DNA from: Muribaculaceae bacterium
GTDB lineage: Bacteria; Bacteroidota; Bacteroidia; Bacteroidales; Muribaculaceae
Reading direction: 5' to 3'
Length of the DNA stretch: 7,784 bases
Assembly (NCBI GenBank): GCA_017962285.1
Contig: JAGCVR010000071.1
Location: 1 to 7,784, forward strand
A model generated the notes under the pieces. It saw only the letters and a list, made by a program, of their open reading frames with translations, searched no databases and had not been told where the DNA came from. Positions 6,838-7,784 of this stretch are shown in pieces. The first letter of the stretch is position 1. Every line of letters begins with the position of its first letter. Made by a program: the position numbers and the translations under genes.

Positions 6838-7575
6838 TTATTTAAGTAGGTCGTTCCAGCTTGATATTGTGGGGACACTCATGATGAGGTTGCCACAGCT
6901 GTACACCATCATGTTGCCTCCGCCATCGGGTTCGAGCACGGCCGCACTGCGCTTTTCACCGCCATTATACAATAGGTAGTAGTGATACACATTTCCGTTG
7001 TATGTGCTTGAGTGTTCGCCCTGGTTCACGTTGGAATTGTCGTTCCATGTGAGTGTAATCACATAGGGTTCACTCGGGGTGTAGGAATTAGCCTGAGTAG
7101 CGCCTTTAAGGTAAGCCGCCACGAGATATGGCTGCTGATACGAATCGGTTGTAGTGGCGCTGCGTGTTGCAGGGAATTTCTGTCTCAGGCGATCAATGTT
7201 TATAGTCGCCTCTGCACTCAGAACGCAACTTTTAAAGCACTTCTCTCCCACGCTGCGGTCGCGGCGGTACATCTCAAACGACATGAGGCACAGAGCCAGC
7301 GTGCCGGGCTTGGATTTACCCAAAAGCTTGCTCTGCAGTGCTGCAAATTCGTCTTGACTTGCAGGGAAGTGTGAGAAAGTAACGGTGGTTGTGGTGGCGT
7401 TTTCACTGAGTGTGAAAGTGTGTGTGCTAGATGATGTCTTGTAGGTCAGCGTGTTTCCGCTGAGTGTGGCGGTACCTTTATCTGACTGCGGTGTGGGGTT
7501 TTGCGGTGATGGCTCATCGTTTCCGCACGAAATGGCAAGAAAAGCTATTATTGCCAGGCTGATAATCTTTTTCAT
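6838..7575 (-). CDS. putative lipoprotein, possibly DUF6935-like
   Basis: This is a 245-residue exported lipoprotein. MKKIISLAIIAFLAISC gives an SPII signal with lipidated Cys17, followed by GNDEPSPQNPTPQ, a flexible Pro-rich linker. The acidic residues just after the Cys recall the surface-export signals described in Bacteroidota. Residues 33-70 are Thr/Ser-rich beta strands. Residues 74-175 include EFAALQSKLLGKSKPGTLAL, a three-Cys cluster (C96, C113, C117) and YLVAAYLKGATQANSYTPSE (150-169). From memory, this last block resembles the gut-bacterial family DUF6935 (pattern Y-F/L-x-GAT-x-x-N-x-YTPS-x-PY), with a C-terminal part ending IMSVPTISSWNDLLK. That match is recalled, not searched. The start ATG at 7575 is supported by the signal peptide and by a promoter about 50 nt upstream. 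The 12-nt gap to the membrane-protein gene suggests a two-gene unit. The molecular function is unknown. Confidence 0.85.
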   Translation of the reverse strand: MKKIISLAIIAFLAISCGNDEPSPQNPTPQSDKGTATLSGNTLTYKTSSSTHTFTLSENATTTTVTFSHFPASQDEFAALQSKLLGKSKPGTLALCLMSFEMYRRDRSVGEKCFKSCVLSAEATINIDRLRQKFPATRSATTTDSYQQPYLVAAYLKGATQANSYTPSEPYVITLTWNDNSNVNQGEHSSTYNGNVYHYYLLYNGGEKRSAAVLEPDGGGNMMVYSCGNLIMSVPTISSWNDLLK

Positions 7576-7625
7576 AATTCAGAAGGGATTATAAGTGTTT
7601 ATGATTCTTGATGTTATTCTTTTTG

Positions 7626-7656
7626 CAAATCTACAAATAAATTACAACAATGGCAA
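7626..7656 (-). promoter_or_regulatory. Bacteroidota-type promoter for the lipoprotein gene
   Basis: On the minus strand, TTG (7656-7654, in the context CTTG) is followed by 20 nt and then TAGATTTG (7633-7626). The -7 box is a perfect TAnnTTTG; the -33 box matches three of four positions. The predicted leader is about 45 nt. The -33 box overlaps the inner-facing arm of an inverted repeat (7655-7689), which may matter for regulation or for termination of the upstream gene. Confidence 0.66.
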
Positions 7657-7689
7657 GCGGTGTCGGTAATGAATCTGTAAAAACCGCTT
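7655..7689. terminator. inverted repeat after the upstream gene: weak terminator or operator
   Basis: AAGCGGT (7655-7661) and ACCGCTT (7683-7689) form a perfect 7-bp inverted repeat separated by 21 nt. It begins about 11 nt after the stop codon of the truncated gene at the right edge, which fits a terminator, but the loop is long and no U-run follows. One arm touches the -33 box of the lipoprotein promoter, so an operator is an alternative. Confidence 0.33.
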
Positions 7690-7700
7690 TTGTATGGTGG

Positions 7701-7784
7701 TCAAATGGTGAGCTGCACCTTGAAGCCAGCCTGTTCAATCTGTTGAGCAATGCGTTTCATTTCATCACCGGAAATTTTTTCAAG
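7701..7784 (-). CDS. C-terminal end of an unidentified protein cut by the right edge
   Basis: The minus-strand frame entering at 7784 is open for 27 codons and ends at TGA (7703-7701). The peptide is LEKISGDEMKRIAQQIEQ followed by AGFKVQLTI. It reads as an amphipathic helix and a short terminal strand, a composition typical of real protein. The ending resembles the C-terminal helix-strand of the ribosomal protein L7/L12 fold (S-x-E-x...I-x-x-x-L/I-E-x-AG-x-KV-x-L), but 27 residues are too few to assign it. It has the same orientation as the other genes and is followed by an inverted repeat and a promoter, which supports a true gene end. Confidence 0.5.
   Translation of the reverse strand, partial: LEKISGDEMKRIAQQIEQAGFKVQLTI

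Overview
The window looks like a chromosomal segment of a gut-type Bacteroidota (order Bacteroidales; family not resolvable by eye, Muribaculaceae or Prevotellaceae would fit). The evidence is a large outer-membrane receptor with a carboxypeptidase-like N-terminal domain, a lipoprotein with an SPII signal, a secreted protein ending in a dockerin pair, no Shine-Dalgarno sequences before the starts, and three matches to the Bacteroidota promoter pattern (TTTG or TTG, 20 nt, TAnnTTTG). All supported genes are on the minus strand, so they are read from high to low coordinates.

Layout in the order of transcription: (i) 7701-7784, the last 27 codons of a gene entering from the right edge. (ii) A promoter at 7626-7656 drives a lipoprotein (6838-7575), followed after 12 nt by a small four-helix membrane protein (6451-6825). 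(iii) A promoter at 6395-6426 drives a secreted dockerin-containing protein (5154-6344). It is followed at 12-15 nt spacing by an LpxL/HtrB-family acyltransferase (4185-5138) and a GH3-family ANL-type enzyme (2658-4172). These three look like one transcript. (iv) A promoter at 2565-2596 drives a TonB-dependent-receptor-like outer-membrane beta-barrel protein (1-2531), whose C-terminus runs off the left edge.

Most of the window is ordinary Bacteroidales envelope biology. The part most worth following is the three-gene unit that joins an exported dockerin protein, an inner-membrane acyltransferase and a cytosolic acyl-adenylating-type enzyme of the GH3 family. Bacterial GH3 proteins mostly lack an assigned substrate, and a lipid-acyltransferase neighbour suggests an acylated or aminoacylated lipid product, but this is inference. 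No RNA genes, CRISPR arrays, insertion sequences or frameshifted genes were seen. There is no gene-free stretch longer than about 130 bases.
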